From Sparassis latifolia (taxonomy: Eukaryota; Basidiomycota; Agaricomycetes; Polyporales; Sparassidaceae), in contig CM031562.1 of assembly GCA_018466975.1 (NCBI GenBank), positions 124,001 to 188,000 of the forward strand: a stretch of DNA of 64,000 bases, given 5' to 3'. The translations under genes and the position numbers were made by a program. Every line of letters begins with the position of its first letter. Position 1 is the first letter of the stretch. This document shows, piece after piece, positions 1 through 11,888 of the stretch. The notes beneath the pieces are model-generated. The model searched no databases. It worked only from the letters and a program-made list of their open reading frames with translations, and had not been told where the DNA came from.

Positions 1-2629
1 CTAGCAGAAGGTGTCATCGAGCCGAGTGAGTCCCCTTGGTCATCTTTATTGATACCGGTAAGGAAGAAAGATGGAACTATGCGGATTTGCGCCGATTATC
101 GTCTACTGAATGAAAAGACGATTCGCAATAGTTACCCTTTACCACGCATTGATGATTCATATCAAAATTTAGCGGGAGCTCATTATTTTACGTCTCTCGA
201 CCTCAAATCAGGTTACTGGCAGGTACGTCTCACCGACGATACTAAACCGAAGACCGCATTTCAAACTCGATTCGGTCATTACCAGTTTCATGTCATGCCC
301 TTCGGGCTAGTTAATGCTCCTGCCACCTTTCAAACCATGATGAATGACGTTCTACGTAACCAGCTCGATAAGTTCGCCATGGTTTATCTCGATGACATCA
401 TAATCTACTCACCGACATTGGAGCAGCACATCCAACATGTCAATGCCATCCTTAGCACCCTTGCCGCACACAAACTCATCCTTAATGAAGCCAAATGTAT
501 ATGGGGAGCTACCGAACTACTCTATCTCGGACACATCATTTCTGCCAAAGGTATACATCCGAACCCTGATAAGATATCAGCGATATTGACTTGGCCTCAT
601 CCCCAGACCATAACCCAGCTCCGGGGTTTCTTGAATATCGCTGGCTATTACAGACGTTTCATACGGAGTTTTGCGAAGACAGCTAGAGCTCTCTACTCTC
701 TCTTGAAAGGATGTCTGCAGAAGGGATTGACTATTGAATGGCCTGAAAGTTGTGCGCAGGCATTTCAAAATTTGAAACATCATCTCACCAGTCCGCCTCT
801 GCTTATCTATCCAGTTCCATGGCGAGTTTTCGTCATTGACAGTGACGTGTCCGATGAATGTATCGGAGGAGTTTTACAACAAACATCTTATTCACTCGAA
901 GCGTCTAGTGAAGGGGGAAGGAATAGCGATTCTTCTGATGCTCGCTTCGAGTTCCGTGATCGCGATCTTCGCCCTATTGCCTATGAATCTCGTCGTTTGA
1001 CACCAACCGAACAGAGATATTCTGCGCAGGAGTGCGAGATGCTGGCTGTTGATTATTTACTTCAAAAATGGCGTGCCTATGTCGAGGGGTCACCTATCAT
1101 CATCAGGACAGACCATGAATCATTGAAATACTTTCTTACTCAAAAGAATCTCGGCCGTCGTTTACAGCGCTTTGCTGACAATATTGCCCATTTTGACGTG
1201 AAGATTGTCTATCATCCAGGGAAGCATCAGCTCACTGCTGATGCATTATCACGATGCGATGATGAAGACATACCGGATTCTGATACATTGGGCCCGCTCT
1301 TTGCTCATCCTATGGTTGTGGCGCCAGCACCTACACTTCCACACACGAATAGTGTGGATTTGATTTTTGGTTCCGAAGAATGGTTGTATCACAACAACCA
1401 AGCCGAACCGGCACCCAAATCGTCTCGAGAACAGACAGAAGAACCTAGGTCAGTGTACCAGACACTAAAGAAATGGTATGATAGCTTACACGCGAAAGCC
1501 GATAGTGGTGACTCTAGTCCTGACCAAAGCGGCTTCTTCATATGCGGCGATGTGATGTATCGCCTTCTTGATAATAAGGTCTTGGTGGTTTCTATGAATT
1601 TTGAGCAATCGGAGATGTTAGTACGGAATGTTCATCAGGATCTTGGTCACCTTGGTTTCCGACCAGTTGTTGAAGCCATCAAGGACCATGCCTGGCTGCC
1701 CGATCTTTCAGAGATTGTCGATTTCGTTATTCGCACCTGTGATCATTGTCAATTCTCACGCAGTGGCCCTGTCCCGACTCAACCTTTGCATCCTCTTTCA
1801 CGTGTTGGAGCTTGGAGTCATTGGGCTCTTGATTTCGTCAGTCCCCTCCTGCGTACAGCCGCCGGTAATGCATATTTATTGACCGCAATGGACCACGGCA
1901 CTGGTTGGACCTACGCAAATCCACTCCCGCAACGCTCGAAGGAAGCTGTCATTTCGATGCTGAAGAAAATTATTACTGCGCATGGGAAACCTTTGAATAT
2001 CCTGACCGATAACGGTGAAGAATTTATATCCTACCTGGTTCAAAATTTCCTCCGCTGTCTTTCGGTCAATCACCTTCACACGATGCCCTACCACCCGCAA
2101 ATGAATGGTCGCCTTGAGTGTTTCAACTACGAGCTGAAAGAGATGTTAATGCGCTATTGTGCCCCGAATTCGCAAGGTAATTGGGATACTTACATTGACG
2201 ATGCCTTGCTGGCGCACCGCGCACATATCAATCGCCACTCAGGGACCTCCGCATTTTATTTGACTTACGGGTGCATGCCTCGTCTGCCTCACGATCTCGT
2301 TGCTGACACTATTCAAGTGCCTCCTACCGATGAGGAGATTGGTCAGCTACAGAACGAATGACTTGAACATATCCAGGACTTGGAGTGCCTCCGTGAAGAG
2401 GCTAATGAATGTGCTAGGCGCCACCTTGAAGAACAAGCTGAACACCACGAAAGTTCCTATCGTGAGCATGCTTTGGGAATTGGAGATCTTGTTCTTCAAA
2501 GGTCAGAACCTGATTCGAAAATCCACCCGTGCTGGGATGGACCGTTCATTATCCGAGATGTCACTGATAAAAACACGTATCAGCTTAGCACCCACAATGG
2601 ATATATCCTCCGTCGACTCTACAATGGAG
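1..2629 (+). pseudogene. Ty3/gypsy retrotransposon pol (RT-RNase H-integrase), 5' truncated by the window and broken
   Basis: The frame is open from base 1, so the element begins outside the window. Reverse transcriptase comes first, with MPFGLVNAPATFQ and the catalytic YLDD box at 385-396. RNase H follows, with an acidic residue near 837, TDHESLKYF and TADALSR near 1110-1250. The integrase has an HHCC zinc-binding segment near 1630-1755, catalytic D near 1828 and 2010 (TDNGEEF), and E near 2115 in GRLECFN. A GPF-type C-terminal module (CWDGPFIIRD) lies near 2530. This order (RT, RNase H, integrase) defines Ty3/gypsy rather than copia. An in-frame TGA at 2359-2361 interrupts the integrase and the same frame reopens at once. 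The frame is then cut at 2629 by a DNA transposon and resumes at 6881. No chromodomain is visible. It is a dead copy of an autonomous element. Confidence 0.93.
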
Positions 2630-2682
2630 TGGGGGTGGGCAATGCCCGCAACGGAAACGGGCTATTTGCACATGTTTGTTCC
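2630..2682 (+). repeat. Left TIR of the 4.24-kb transposon
   Basis: 53-bp inverted repeat, 52 of 53 bases matching the right end; the mismatch is at 2669. Direct target duplication AATGGAG lies immediately to the left (2623-2629). Confidence 0.93.
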
Positions 2683-3099
2683 TCTATAACGTCCGGTTCC
2701 ACTTCCATTGCTCTATGCCCCTGTCCGCAACTTCTTCCACGTCCATAGAAAAATTTATCTGTATGCCTGATAATTCATGAAAGATGCATGGGCAAAGTTT
2801 CTTTGCGGTGCTTTTCCAGATTCTGTGGTTGTTAAGCAGAAACTTCAATATCTCTGAGGAATTGCCCTGCGGATTTCTTTTCAAGCCAAAAAAAAATTAA
2901 GTACCACAAAGGATGTGTAGCCATATGTCTCATGAACAAGCTTTCTCGACAGTGAAAAGGATTGGTGGAGGGAGTGAAAAGATGCATGGGCCGTCACAGG
3001 AGGAGTTTGATCCTCAGAACACGAGCGCTTAACAGTCCGAACTACGCTAGATCTCACTCCACATACCTCGGCCCATCTCTCTACCCTTGAATCTTCACG

Positions 3100-6000
3100 A
3101 TGGGGCGCACTCTGGCTCAAAAGGCTCACATACAGTGCCTGAATGCACTTCACCCTTCTAGGCAGCCCAACGTATCGATCAGGAACGCTGAAAACTGGCC
3201 ACCTGGTAGAAAGAACACGAAGAACAGTGAAATTCAAGCACACTTACTCCGACTCACCAGTGATCTGGCAACGAAGGATTCAGAAATCTGTAGGTTACAG
3301 GAATTGCTTGCTGCAGCTACACACCATGCTTCTCGCCTCTCTGCGGATATTGCTAACTGAGACAAGACATTGAAAGCACTTGAAAATGAAGTTCTAGTGC
3401 TCAGGCAGCAACTGGAGGCTCGGGTCTCATCTGGAAACACTGCCCTAGTGAACCTCTCTGGCGCTCGAAAGGATTTACAGAAATCTCGTGCACGCAATCT
3501 TCATCTGGAACGAGAAAGACGGACCCTGCGCTCGAATCTTACTGCTAAAGTGTCTACTCTGGAGAACCATCTTGCACTTGAGATTACCCAGAATCGTGCT
3601 TTGTCTGCTGAGTCTCTTTCTCAGATTGCTGCTCTCACTACTGCTTTGGAGAAGTGCTATGCAAATCTAGCCCACCAGAAAGCCATATCGGCCTCACGAC
3701 GGAAACAGGCTCGTACCTGGGAGAAGTGGGCACATCGCGCTCAACAATCCCGTGTGCGCTCTCAGTGTTCCTTAAAGAAGCTTTCGGTCTGGCACCCCAC
3801 GTCTTCCCGGGTGTACTCACCTGCAGCACGATGACTTGCTCGGCAACTCATGAAGGCGGGTTGTGCAGGAGACAAGATCAAGTATGCGATCACGGCATGC
3901 AGACAAGCCTTCGGTATCAAAGTGGCCCGAGGTATCTCACGTCGTACAGCAGGTCGCGCAAAGCAGGAGGCAGGTGTATACGGTTTGATGCAGCTAGGGA
4001 GGGAGATCAGCAATGCACCCGGTACGTTTTCCGAGTTATTGAAATACCTTATTCTTATTCTGTTGATAGCTTTCGGAGAGAGTACAGATGGTACCACACA
4101 CCGCAAGATTACGTATGAAGCGAGGCACATTACACTCGCTGTACCTAGTTATGCTCCTGGTGTAGATGATTCCGACAAATCAACTTGGACATTTCGCACG
4201 CGATTTGCAGAAGTTGCTCCTGCGCTCGATCATACTGCACAATGCCAATTCAAGGGCTCACAGCAGCTGGCGGAGAAAATCTTGCAGACCTATAGCAACA
4301 GTCCTCTGGCCACTCGTGAAGGACAGTCTATGGAAACTAATGATTGGATACGCAAACAAGTGATGCAGAACATGGATCATGCAGCAGACGGGAAGAAGAA
4401 ATTCAAGCTGTGTCAAGATTGGAAAGAGGACGTGACACACCATGACCTTGGACGTGAACGGATGGATGTTCTGTCGTCGGCAGAGCTTGTGACGGCCATA
4501 TGTTCTATCTCAGCAGATGACATTCGCCAGGTTGCTGGTGATGCAACAGAGTTGTAAGTCGGCATTATGGAACTTTGTTTGCTAGTTAACCTAGACAATC
4601 AATAGGTCACTGGAGGAAAAGAGCAAGATTAGGCTCAGACTACTAGAGAGGCAACTTGGTGACATCTCTTTTAATGAACTCCCCTCGACTCAACAACGTC
4701 TCATTGATCTCTTCATCTTCAGTGGTTGTTGTGGCCACAAGGATCTCAATGCATTCAAGTATGGTGTTGTCGCGATGGGAATGAAATGGGAGAACATGGA
4801 GCTTCCACCGCCAGTCCTCCTTGCAAACAAGGCTAATGATGCTGTTATCAAACTTGGCCAGAATGCAGATAGTGCCGCTGTGCAATGTGCTATGGACTCC
4901 AGTGCTCACGGTGGCGTCAAGCTTACAGCTCTTGCAGGGGCACTCTTTCGACACAAGAATGATGACACAGGATATCAGGACCGACATCGCATCTTCATGG
5001 CATTGTGAAAGAAGGAGTTGCATGACGAGAACACAAATCGGCGATTTCCTGATACGTCCAACACACGCTATCAGGCATATTCGTATGGTGCCTGTGAACT
5101 TGTTGTCTACCATCACCTGTACGTCGAGCTAATGGAAGAGATCTGCAACAGCAAGGCCAAGCCAGGAGTCAACTATCTCGAGAGTAATGTCGCAAAGGGA
5201 TTGCAGGATGCCTCGACTCTTGCTGAGCTTGCAGCCATGGCACTATACGGTGTCTCTGTATCGTGGCCTTATCTTAGCCAAGCCTGAGGTGATGGCTCGA
5301 AGATTGTGAACCTTCTCGACCTCACGGAACTACACCGCAAACTCCCCACCTTCTGCAATCATATTGCACTCCACCCTACTCTTCTTCTTGACTCTAATGC
5401 TCCACTGGACGAGGTTACACTTGATGGCAAACCATTCATGGACAAGATGCTACTCGCTGCTGTGTGCATGCTTGCCCCTGATCTCCCTGGGCTCACGTGC
5501 ATGATCAGTGCTATGTTCTCTGGTGCAGCAAAGGGATGGGTACAGTTCACCACAGAATTCACTGTCGGTGGACCATTTGACTCTCTGACACCTGCGGAAC
5601 GTGCACTAGTCTTCATCCCATCCACCAATGATGCAAACGAGGGTGCCCTCGGCTCATGGCGTGTCCATGCTCGATCACGTCCTAGCAGCACAGCCTCCAC
5701 ATTCTCTAGTCAGGCACGCAGTGAGCGTAACAACACCGAAGAGTTCATCGTGAAGTGCTGCAATGAGGATGACCAAGGGTACGTGATGCGGACTGTACGA
5801 ACAGCTGACGCTAGTGGTGAGAATGCACAGTTTCGAGAAGAACTGGTGGAGAATCAGCGGGAGCGTGCAGTCCAGTATCGCAAGAAGCAGGAGGAAGATC
5901 AACGAAAGAAGGATCGAGAGAAGGAGAGGTTGCGAAGCATTGGACTCATTACTGACCGAGATGAAATCCATAGAATGACTGTTGCACAACTCAAGGATCA

Positions 6001-6336
6001 AATTGACATACACCGAAGTTATTCAATGATGAAATCCTCCTCAATACAACCCAGAAGAGTCTGCCCAACAAAATTATGAAGATGTATGCTGTGCTGGCGG
6101 CAGTGACAAGGAACAGTGACTGGTATGTGCTTGTTGAAGCTCCCATCATTTTCATGTTATCAGACTTGGCCCAACTTCTCCTTAGTCTTGCAGACAACCA
6201 GCTAGACTTGGGGAATACTCATGCAAATACTGTGGAAGACACCCTGATCCACGATACCCCGGACCTCGATACCATCATGGACGACGTAAATACTAACATC
6301 GGGCTTGAAGCTGACTATGACATAGACATGTACTAA
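3100..6336 (+). pseudogene. Decayed large transposase-like protein of a basidiomycete repeat family, probable DDE with CxxH motif
   Basis: The reading frame starts at an ATG at 3100 and can be followed for about 1,050 codons. The first 240 residues are basic and then coiled-coil. An in-frame TGA lies at 3358 and another at 3832. A canonical 52-nt intron (4554-4605, GTAAGT...TAG) joins the frames correctly. TGA stops follow at 5006 and 5285, and a one-base loss near 6022 shifts the frame for the last 100 codons. Candidate catalytic residues by position are D in STDGTTHRK (4087), D in NMDHAADGKKKF (4375), the CxxH in SGCCGHKDLN (4727-4738) and E in NDANEGALGS (5639). A CxxH between the second D and E is a hallmark of hAT, KDZ and related RNase-H-fold transposases; its use here is my inference. 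From memory, many basidiomycete genomes hold uncharacterised proteins with DGTTHR, KKFKL and NDANEGALGS strings like these. The gene fills the element between the TIRs, which supports a transposase role. Confidence 0.72.
4554..4605 (+). other. Intron in the transposase-like gene
   Basis: Donor GTAAGT, acceptor AATAG, 52 nt. The upstream frame would otherwise end at a TAA inside the donor. Splicing links frame 1 to frame 2 and gives a continuous protein through the CCGH motif. Confidence 0.8.
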
Positions 6337-6820
6337 TACCTAACACTTTAAAATACTTTACTCTGTGCTATAATGGAATTGCTGTGCTTCTTGGCATCAA
6401 ATTCAGGGCTCAAAGTCGAGTTTGCTGTCTTCAGCGCTGGTAGAATTGCCCCGCCGCGGCGCGCATTGTACTTGCTATAGTATGCTCGCTCTTTCTGCTC
6501 CTCAAGCTCAACAACTCATTCCCTTGGTTTCTGCTTTGGTACATGGCTTCTATACATGCCTAAGCTTGTCTGAGCAACTTTTCAAAAATTTTAGACCACT
6601 TTGAAGCTCACGCAGAAAACGGTGTTGAGGTACCTCGCTGCTTACTTCTCGCATGACCCATAACTCCAGAACTAGTAGGTTAAAAAAATTAGAAATTTCT
6701 GAAGTATGTAGCGGGATATGTCACGAACATAATTTGTCTATAGCATTGACCGTTACATGCCATAGATCTTTCACAATTCGAAGACGGGCATTGGAACCGG
6801 GAGGTTAATGCATTTGGCAT

Positions 6821-6873
6821 GGAACAAACATGTACAAATAGCCCGTTTCCGTTGCGGGCATTGCCCACCCCCA
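6821..6873 (-). repeat. Right TIR of the 4.24-kb transposon
   Basis: Reverse complement of 2630-2682 with one mismatch. The second copy of AATGGAG follows at 6874-6880. Confidence 0.93.
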
Positions 6874-7014
6874 AATGGAGAGCGATTGAAATGGTACTTA
6901 CCTTCAAAACTTGATCCCGAGCCACCGTTATGGTATGCGAGTGCAGATTTACAGCAAAAGGATGCTGAAGCGAGACGAAAAGCTGTCCTTGCGAGACGTC
7001 GAGGACAGCACTGA
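6874..7014 (+). pseudogene. 3' remainder of the Ty3 pol frame after the transposon
   Basis: After the second target duplication the integrase C-terminal tail resumes (ERLKWYLPSKLDPEPP) and ends at TGA 7012-7014 with a basic tail rich in K, R and A. The resumption in frame shows that the DNA transposon is the younger insertion. The tail has no chromodomain. Confidence 0.88.
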
Positions 7015-7175
7015 ACGTATGTTTGTCATTGTTTGTTTCACATGCTTATTTTTTCTGGAGCCTCCAGAAAAACGATGTCTCTTGTACCGGTAATTATTTT
7101 GTCTTCTTTTATCGCTGAGATGCTCTTGTACGATAGTTAGTTGACGTTCCTTCTTTCGAGGACGAAAGATCTTAA

Positions 7176-7186
7176 CGAGGGGGTAA
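7176..7186 (+). other. Polypurine tract of the Ty3 element
   Basis: A purine run CGAGGGGGTAA sits directly before the TG start of the LTR at 7187. This is the usual site for plus-strand priming in LTR retrotransposons. Confidence 0.6.
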
Positions 7187-7600
7187 TGTTGGACTTGGAT
7201 ATTTGCCAGTATTTACTCCGACCCGATATGTATGTTAATCTTCTGTATTTGTATGATACGAGTCTCGACGTCATTACTCCACAGCGGTTCGTCTACATAT
7301 GTAGTTATGAATTCATAGTGACGATAGCCAAGCACTTAATGCAAGGCTCCACCAGACTCCACCTATGTACATAAAAGAGCGCGAGGAATGTGCTGAAGGG
7401 GGTAGTGTGTACTTTCAGAAATATTATTAGGTCTCGCCGCTTTCCGAGACTCCGATAGTAAGCGAAATCTTCAAATAGGTGTGAGCACGTGGCGTAACTT
7501 GATCTGGACGGCGCGTGTCTGCATGAGGCAGTCGTGATGCCGACTACATGCCGACTAGCTCATTAGTTCAGCGTCTATCCGATGTCTTTGAATACACAAC
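7187..7600 (+). repeat. Probable 3' LTR of the Ty3 element (right end uncertain)
   Basis: It begins TGTTGGACTTGG straight after the polypurine tract. The right end is a guess, near an ACACAAC at 7594-7600. The 5' LTR is outside the window, so neither the end nor the target duplication can be checked here. Confidence 0.5.
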
Positions 7601-8683
7601 TTTTTTATCCGTCAAGGACCTACATAGCTGTTCACGCTCTGACTCGGCCGGCTTCTCTGAGGTGGGGAATTAGGAAGACGCGAACATGTGTCGCATGCTC
7701 GCGTGCACGCATGGGTCGACCGTGAAGCCGCACTTGTTGCGTCAGACATTGCAGATGTCCTATCGTCGACTGCACGATCATGACTTCTCCCGAGCAGAGA
7801 AGATCATAGTTTTCTAATCCAACATTCTCGACGACGCACGAACTTTCGTCTTTGTAGCTCATGCAAGTCACTCCTCTGTATCCTGCCTTCAGGGAATGTG
7901 GGGATATCGACAATCTTGCCGTGTTCACGTTGGTGAGTCGCGCTGGCGTCGCGGCTCCTGTTCTCATGCTTCAAAATAGTGACTCCATTGCACTAAGATA
8001 CCAATTTGTGATAGTTCTTGGATGTAAACAAGAATATATGATGTTCCGACCATCGGGGGCTGGCTGCATAGCTTCGCCTGGAATTCATGTGGCTTTCGCC
8101 ACTTCCATCTCATCGAAAAGCACTTCGCAACGCATGGTGATCTCGAAACACCGGAGCAGGTGAGTGAGCCTGTCCGATCTGCAGAGATAGAAGGAAATAT
8201 AAAATCGCATCATCTTCTACACGCCCTCTGGCCTTTTAGCTGGGTCGCCCGTCGTTCCGGGACAGTCTGTACCTGTGAGAACAGGCTATCTTAAGAGTCT
8301 TCTCTTAAGTATATTGACGTGAACTCAATTAGTTACAGTGTCATGTTGATTGAGTTCGATATTTCCTGCCAGCAGACTGGGCGACGATGTGTTCTCCATG
8401 CTTCGTTCATGCGGGCAGGGGAGCACTTGTCAACTTGTCGCTGCAGTTTCTCGAGCGTGAGAGCTGTTGGTGTCTTCCTGGGACACAACGCTGGTCGTTT
8501 GAACTTCTCATTTCCTCTACGGCCACACGGATACCAACGAGGAGGCGAGGTGAGCGATGTCGAAAGCCGAAGTAAAAGCATGGCCGGGGAGCATCTAACT
8601 TACATTCGCCGCAGGCGTGCCATCTTTGCACGCGGTTTACATACTCGGCAAGTAGGCCAAGGCAGCTGCAGCTGCGAATTTGA
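7601..8683. other. No recognisable gene
   Basis: Short open frames only, none with a family signature or a consistent splice pattern. No inverted or tandem repeat was seen. Confidence 0.5.
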
Positions 8684-9221
8684 GTGCGCCCAGTACAACA
8701 CGGGTTATATCTCGCCATGTCTGAGGACTTCATGTGTGTATTGACTAAAGAACTCATGGCAGAAGACTTAACCGAAACATCCGTGGAGGTTGATCCCTCC
8801 GAGCCCATGCCGCCCGGCGCAACGGAGACCGATTTAGTAAAGGTGAAGGAAGAGGGAAATGCCGCTTTCAACGTACAGTGCTTCCCAGAAGCAATTGAGC
8901 ACTACACGAGAGAGATCGGTGTGCACTCTTGCCATTGTTGGCTCACGCGACCCGCTCACTCTCCTTCGTTCTCTGTCCTGTGTAGAACTTGACCCCTCCG
9001 AGCCGACGTACCTCACGAATCGTGCTGCGGCATACATGGCGCTCAAATGCTTTAAGCCGGTTCTCGCTGACTGCCAACACACTGCCACACTTCAGGCCGC
9101 CCCTCCCTCACCGAAGACTGTCATCCACTTGGCGTGCAGCCAACTATCCACCGTTCTACCGCACCTATGCTGTCCATATAAGATCGAATGTTCGCATACT
9201 CAACATTCACGCAAAGGATGA
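8684..9221 (+). pseudogene. TPR co-chaperone fragment (DNAJC7/STI1-like N-terminus)
   Basis: A first exon from ATG region 8717-8753 reads into KVKEEGNAAF and EAIEHYTREI, a classical TPR helix A/B. A 67-nt intron (8919-8985, GTGTGC...GTAG) joins cleanly to ELDPSEPTYLTNRAAAYMAL, the second half of a TPR, then LADCQ and a run like the linker PSPKT. This matches the first TPR unit of fungal DNAJC7-type (Hsp70/Hsp90 co-chaperone) proteins. The frame stops at 9221 with unrelated sequence, and no J domain or further TPRs follow within the window, so it is a fragment of a cytosolic chaperone gene that was copied or left behind. STI1 is the alternative family. Confidence 0.6.
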
Positions 9222-9986
9222 GGCCTTGAGGTGCCTGCGTGACAAGTAGCAAAATGAACTTGGATTGGAGGAAGTCACGTATGCTGGCCGAGAGAAAAGA
9301 GAGCTACAAGCCACATCGAGATCGTTCTCGCAGAGGACAGCCTTGGTCCGAAGGGTCGAAGCATGAGCCATGGGTGCGCATGTTCACCAGTCCGCCGAGA
9401 GGAATCGCATAAGGGTTCGAGTCTGCCAACGTGCGGAATAAGATGTGCTCATGTAGGGTCTATCTGCTTCCTTCTCCGTAGCTCAGCCGGCTCAAGTCAA
9501 GTATCCCAAATCCCGAAACCTGCCCGTGGTTCGAAAAAGATGCATCAGAACCAGAATAGCCCCGTCGTTCCCTAACGCGTTTACACTAACCAACCGCTCG
9601 CACCATATTTTCTCCACACAGGACGCAGATCCCCGGCACACCTTCCGAACGTTGAACCCACGCGCCTTCCGAACGTAGAATGCAAGCGACGCCCCGCAGG
9701 TAATAACCACAGCCCAAAGATCGAAAACAGAAGCTAAAGCGCAGGATTAAAGACCGGGTTGTTCGTTCTCGCCTGAAGCTACCGTGCAGGGTGCCGTCCC
9801 CCCACTCTGAACGAGATAAATGCGTGACGCTGTCGTTCCCCAAGAACCTGAACCGTCCTACCCGCGATCCTAAGGGGGCACCCCGACTGCTGTAACTACT
9901 AACATACGCGGATGGATAGGGTTGTCCGGACAGATAAAGTCCAGCCGAGCGCACGAGACGGGAAAAAAGGCACTCAAGCTTGCCAG
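9222..9986. other. No recognisable gene
   Basis: Only short overlapping frames. A stretch around 9721-9745 resembles part of the 225-bp tandem unit further right (GAAGCTAAAGCGCAG-like). Confidence 0.45.
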
Positions 9987-10075
9987 TCCCCGGCTGGGAT
10001 TCGAACCCAGCGTCTCGCAGCAGCCACCTCGAGCGATGACTAACCTGTGGACTTGAACCGTCATGCAACCAGGGT
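9987..10075 (-). ncRNA. tRNA-like sequence 1
   Basis: On the minus strand the sequence starts CCCTGGTTG and ends in a perfect T-arm with the B box GGTTCGAATCCC, followed by CCGGGGA. Six of seven acceptor positions can pair, one of them as a wobble. The D-arm and anticodon arm do not fold in the standard way, so I call it a tRNA pseudogene or the head of a tRNA-derived SINE rather than a working tRNA. Confidence 0.4.
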
Positions 10076-10085
10076 GAAGGATATG

Positions 10086-10722
10086 TCAGATTATCAACCC
10101 AGGTTGCAGATCACACGCAGCATCTAACGCGAATGAAAGAAGCCTATGCCGCTGGCGTTTATATGTACGGTGCTAAGGCGAGTCATAAACCCTTTCGATG
10201 TCGTTTATCCACTCGGCTCAGGCTACGCACTACTGTATACACAAGCGACCGAACACCAGAGCAGAAGCTGATCAGAAGTGTAGTAGACCAGGGTGGAAGA
10301 CAAAGCGACATCAGATTACGAAGGCAGGTTGCAAGTCACACACAGCATGTAACGCGAATGAAAGAAGCCTATGCCGCTGGCGTTTATATGTACGGTGCTA
10401 AGGCGAGTCATAAACCCTTTCGATGTCGTTTATCCACTCGGCTCAGGCTACGCACTACTGTATACACAAGCGACCGAACACCAGAGCAGAAGCTGATCAG
10501 AAGTGTAGTAGACCAGGGTGGAAGACAAAGCGACATCAGATTATGAAGGCTGGTTGCAAGTCACACACAGCATGTAATGCGAATGAAAAAAGCCTATGCC
10601 GTCGTCCCTGGGGTACGGCGCTAAGGCGAGTCATAAACCCTTTTGACGTCGTTTATCCACTCGGCTACACACTACTGTAGACGCAAGCGATCGAAGACCG
10701 AAGCAGAAGCTGAAGCGCAGCA
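10086..10722 (+). repeat. Tandem repeat, 225-bp unit, about 2.8 copies
   Basis: Anchors GAATGAAAGAAGCC recur at 10131, 10356 and 10581, exactly 225 bp apart. Units 1 and 2 are almost identical; unit 3 has diverged and is shortened. The unit holds no long frame of its own. Confidence 0.9.
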
Positions 10723-10734
10723 GAGCACTCCAAG

Positions 10735-11629
10735 TCAGCACCGCGTTCGTTCGCGCATAAAGCCGCTGCGCTGCAGCCGCCGACGCTCTGCATAAGAGTC
10801 TACCACAGCCTGCTCCGTCATCATCGTAAAAAGCTTTAAAAAGTGGTTCTCCCAGTCCCGCGCGTGCTCCCCAGTTTGAGACCGTCTGCGGGAGGGACCT
10901 TCACCGGCGGGGCGTAGCCGGCGCTCTTCGCGATCCAGCATCCACCGCGCGGAGCCAGTGGGGGGCCCGTGTACGTATCGGTACGCCATCCGAGGTATGC
11001 ACGGAGAGTGCGGTTGAGTTCGGCACGGGGATACACACCCCAGCGAGAGGGAGACAGGGGACCCGGCACGACGGCGGCGAGATCGAGATGCCCAGACAGA
11101 CGTCTTTGGCGGATCGGGGCGATCCTCACCCCTGGCGTAGCCGTCCCGCTTCGCGGTCCAAAGTCCACTGTCCTCATAGCCTATTGTGTCCAAGAGGGGA
11201 GAAGGTACATTGATAACGCCGGGAACAGGTTACGCGCGAGGGAGCATGTAGGTGGCGTACCCGGCGCGACGGCGGCGGTGACGAGCCCGGTGAGCTGGGG
11301 CATGCGGAGGTATACACGTTCGCGAGCTCATTTGGTACGGCACTCTGCGCAAGGAAGGAAAAAGAGGGCGGAATGGGTGCGGGACGCACCACTGGTTACT
11401 AGCGCTGATAAATGACACGTCGCGCACGTTCTAGCGGTCCATCGCGCCTGCCGTAAGTCGCCCGAAGTGCATGAGATCGCACGCCGGCTGGTCGGAGGTA
11501 CAGCCCATAATCTGCCAGCTCGAGCGACGGCCCTAATCGAACTACGAGGGGGAAGCGTCGAGGTAGTCGAGAATCCTGCAGCAAGTTACGACGAAGAGCG
11601 GCAGCGTCCGTGGCAGTGGATATTGAGGA
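10735..11629. other. GC-rich stretch without a recognisable gene
   Basis: Open frames exist on both strands because of GC content, but none shows a family motif. It may be an old coding remnant on the minus strand (11399-11665). Confidence 0.4.
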
Positions 11630-11656
11630 TGATCGATGATCGATGATCGACGATGG
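11630..11656 (+). repeat. Short GATGATC microsatellite
   Basis: About three to four copies of GATCGAT/GATGATC in a row. Confidence 0.75.
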
Positions 11657-11888
11657 AGGGGACAAATCACAGCGGAGCCAACCACGAGTGTCGCTGTTCG
11701 AACGTGAGGCCTTGAGGAGCGAGAGGATGGAACGACGACGTCATCACTTCATGATCATTCCAGAATTCCAAGTATGTCAGAGGACACCAACACAGTCACT
11801 AACCGAGAACCTCAGCCATCCCGTCGAGCTCGAGCACCAGCCGCAACGGCATCTGACTAGACAAAAAATATTTCCTTGACATTCGAAC

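Larger units (their letters stand above)
2630..6873 (+). mobile_element. 4.24-kb TIR DNA transposon nested in the Ty3 integrase
   Basis: Terminal inverted repeats of 53 bp lie at 2630-2682 and 6821-6873 and differ at one base. They start TGGGGGTGGGCAATGCCCG and contain two small internal hairpins. The element is flanked by the direct repeat AATGGAG (2623-2629 and 6874-6880), a 7-bp target site duplication. Dropping the element and one duplication lets the Ty3 frame run on without a shift, which proves the boundaries. Inside is one large decayed protein gene (3100-6336). TIR and target length do not let me assign a named superfamily. The protein carries hAT/KDZ-like features (see the transposase entry). 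Confidence 0.93.

Noticed and set aside
2380..2748. Separate gene downstream of the Ty3 frame
   Set aside because: It is the continuation of the Ty3 integrase after the TGA at 2359, running into the inserted transposon.
7141..7374. Plus-strand frame of 77 codons
   Set aside because: It lies across the polypurine tract and LTR of the retrotransposon.
10133..10546. Plus-strand frame of 137 codons with an internal repeat
   Set aside because: It is just the 225-bp tandem unit read through, since 225 is a multiple of three.
10735..11193. Minus-strand frame of 152 codons
   Set aside because: Overlaps other long frames on both strands in GC-rich DNA and has no recognisable domain.
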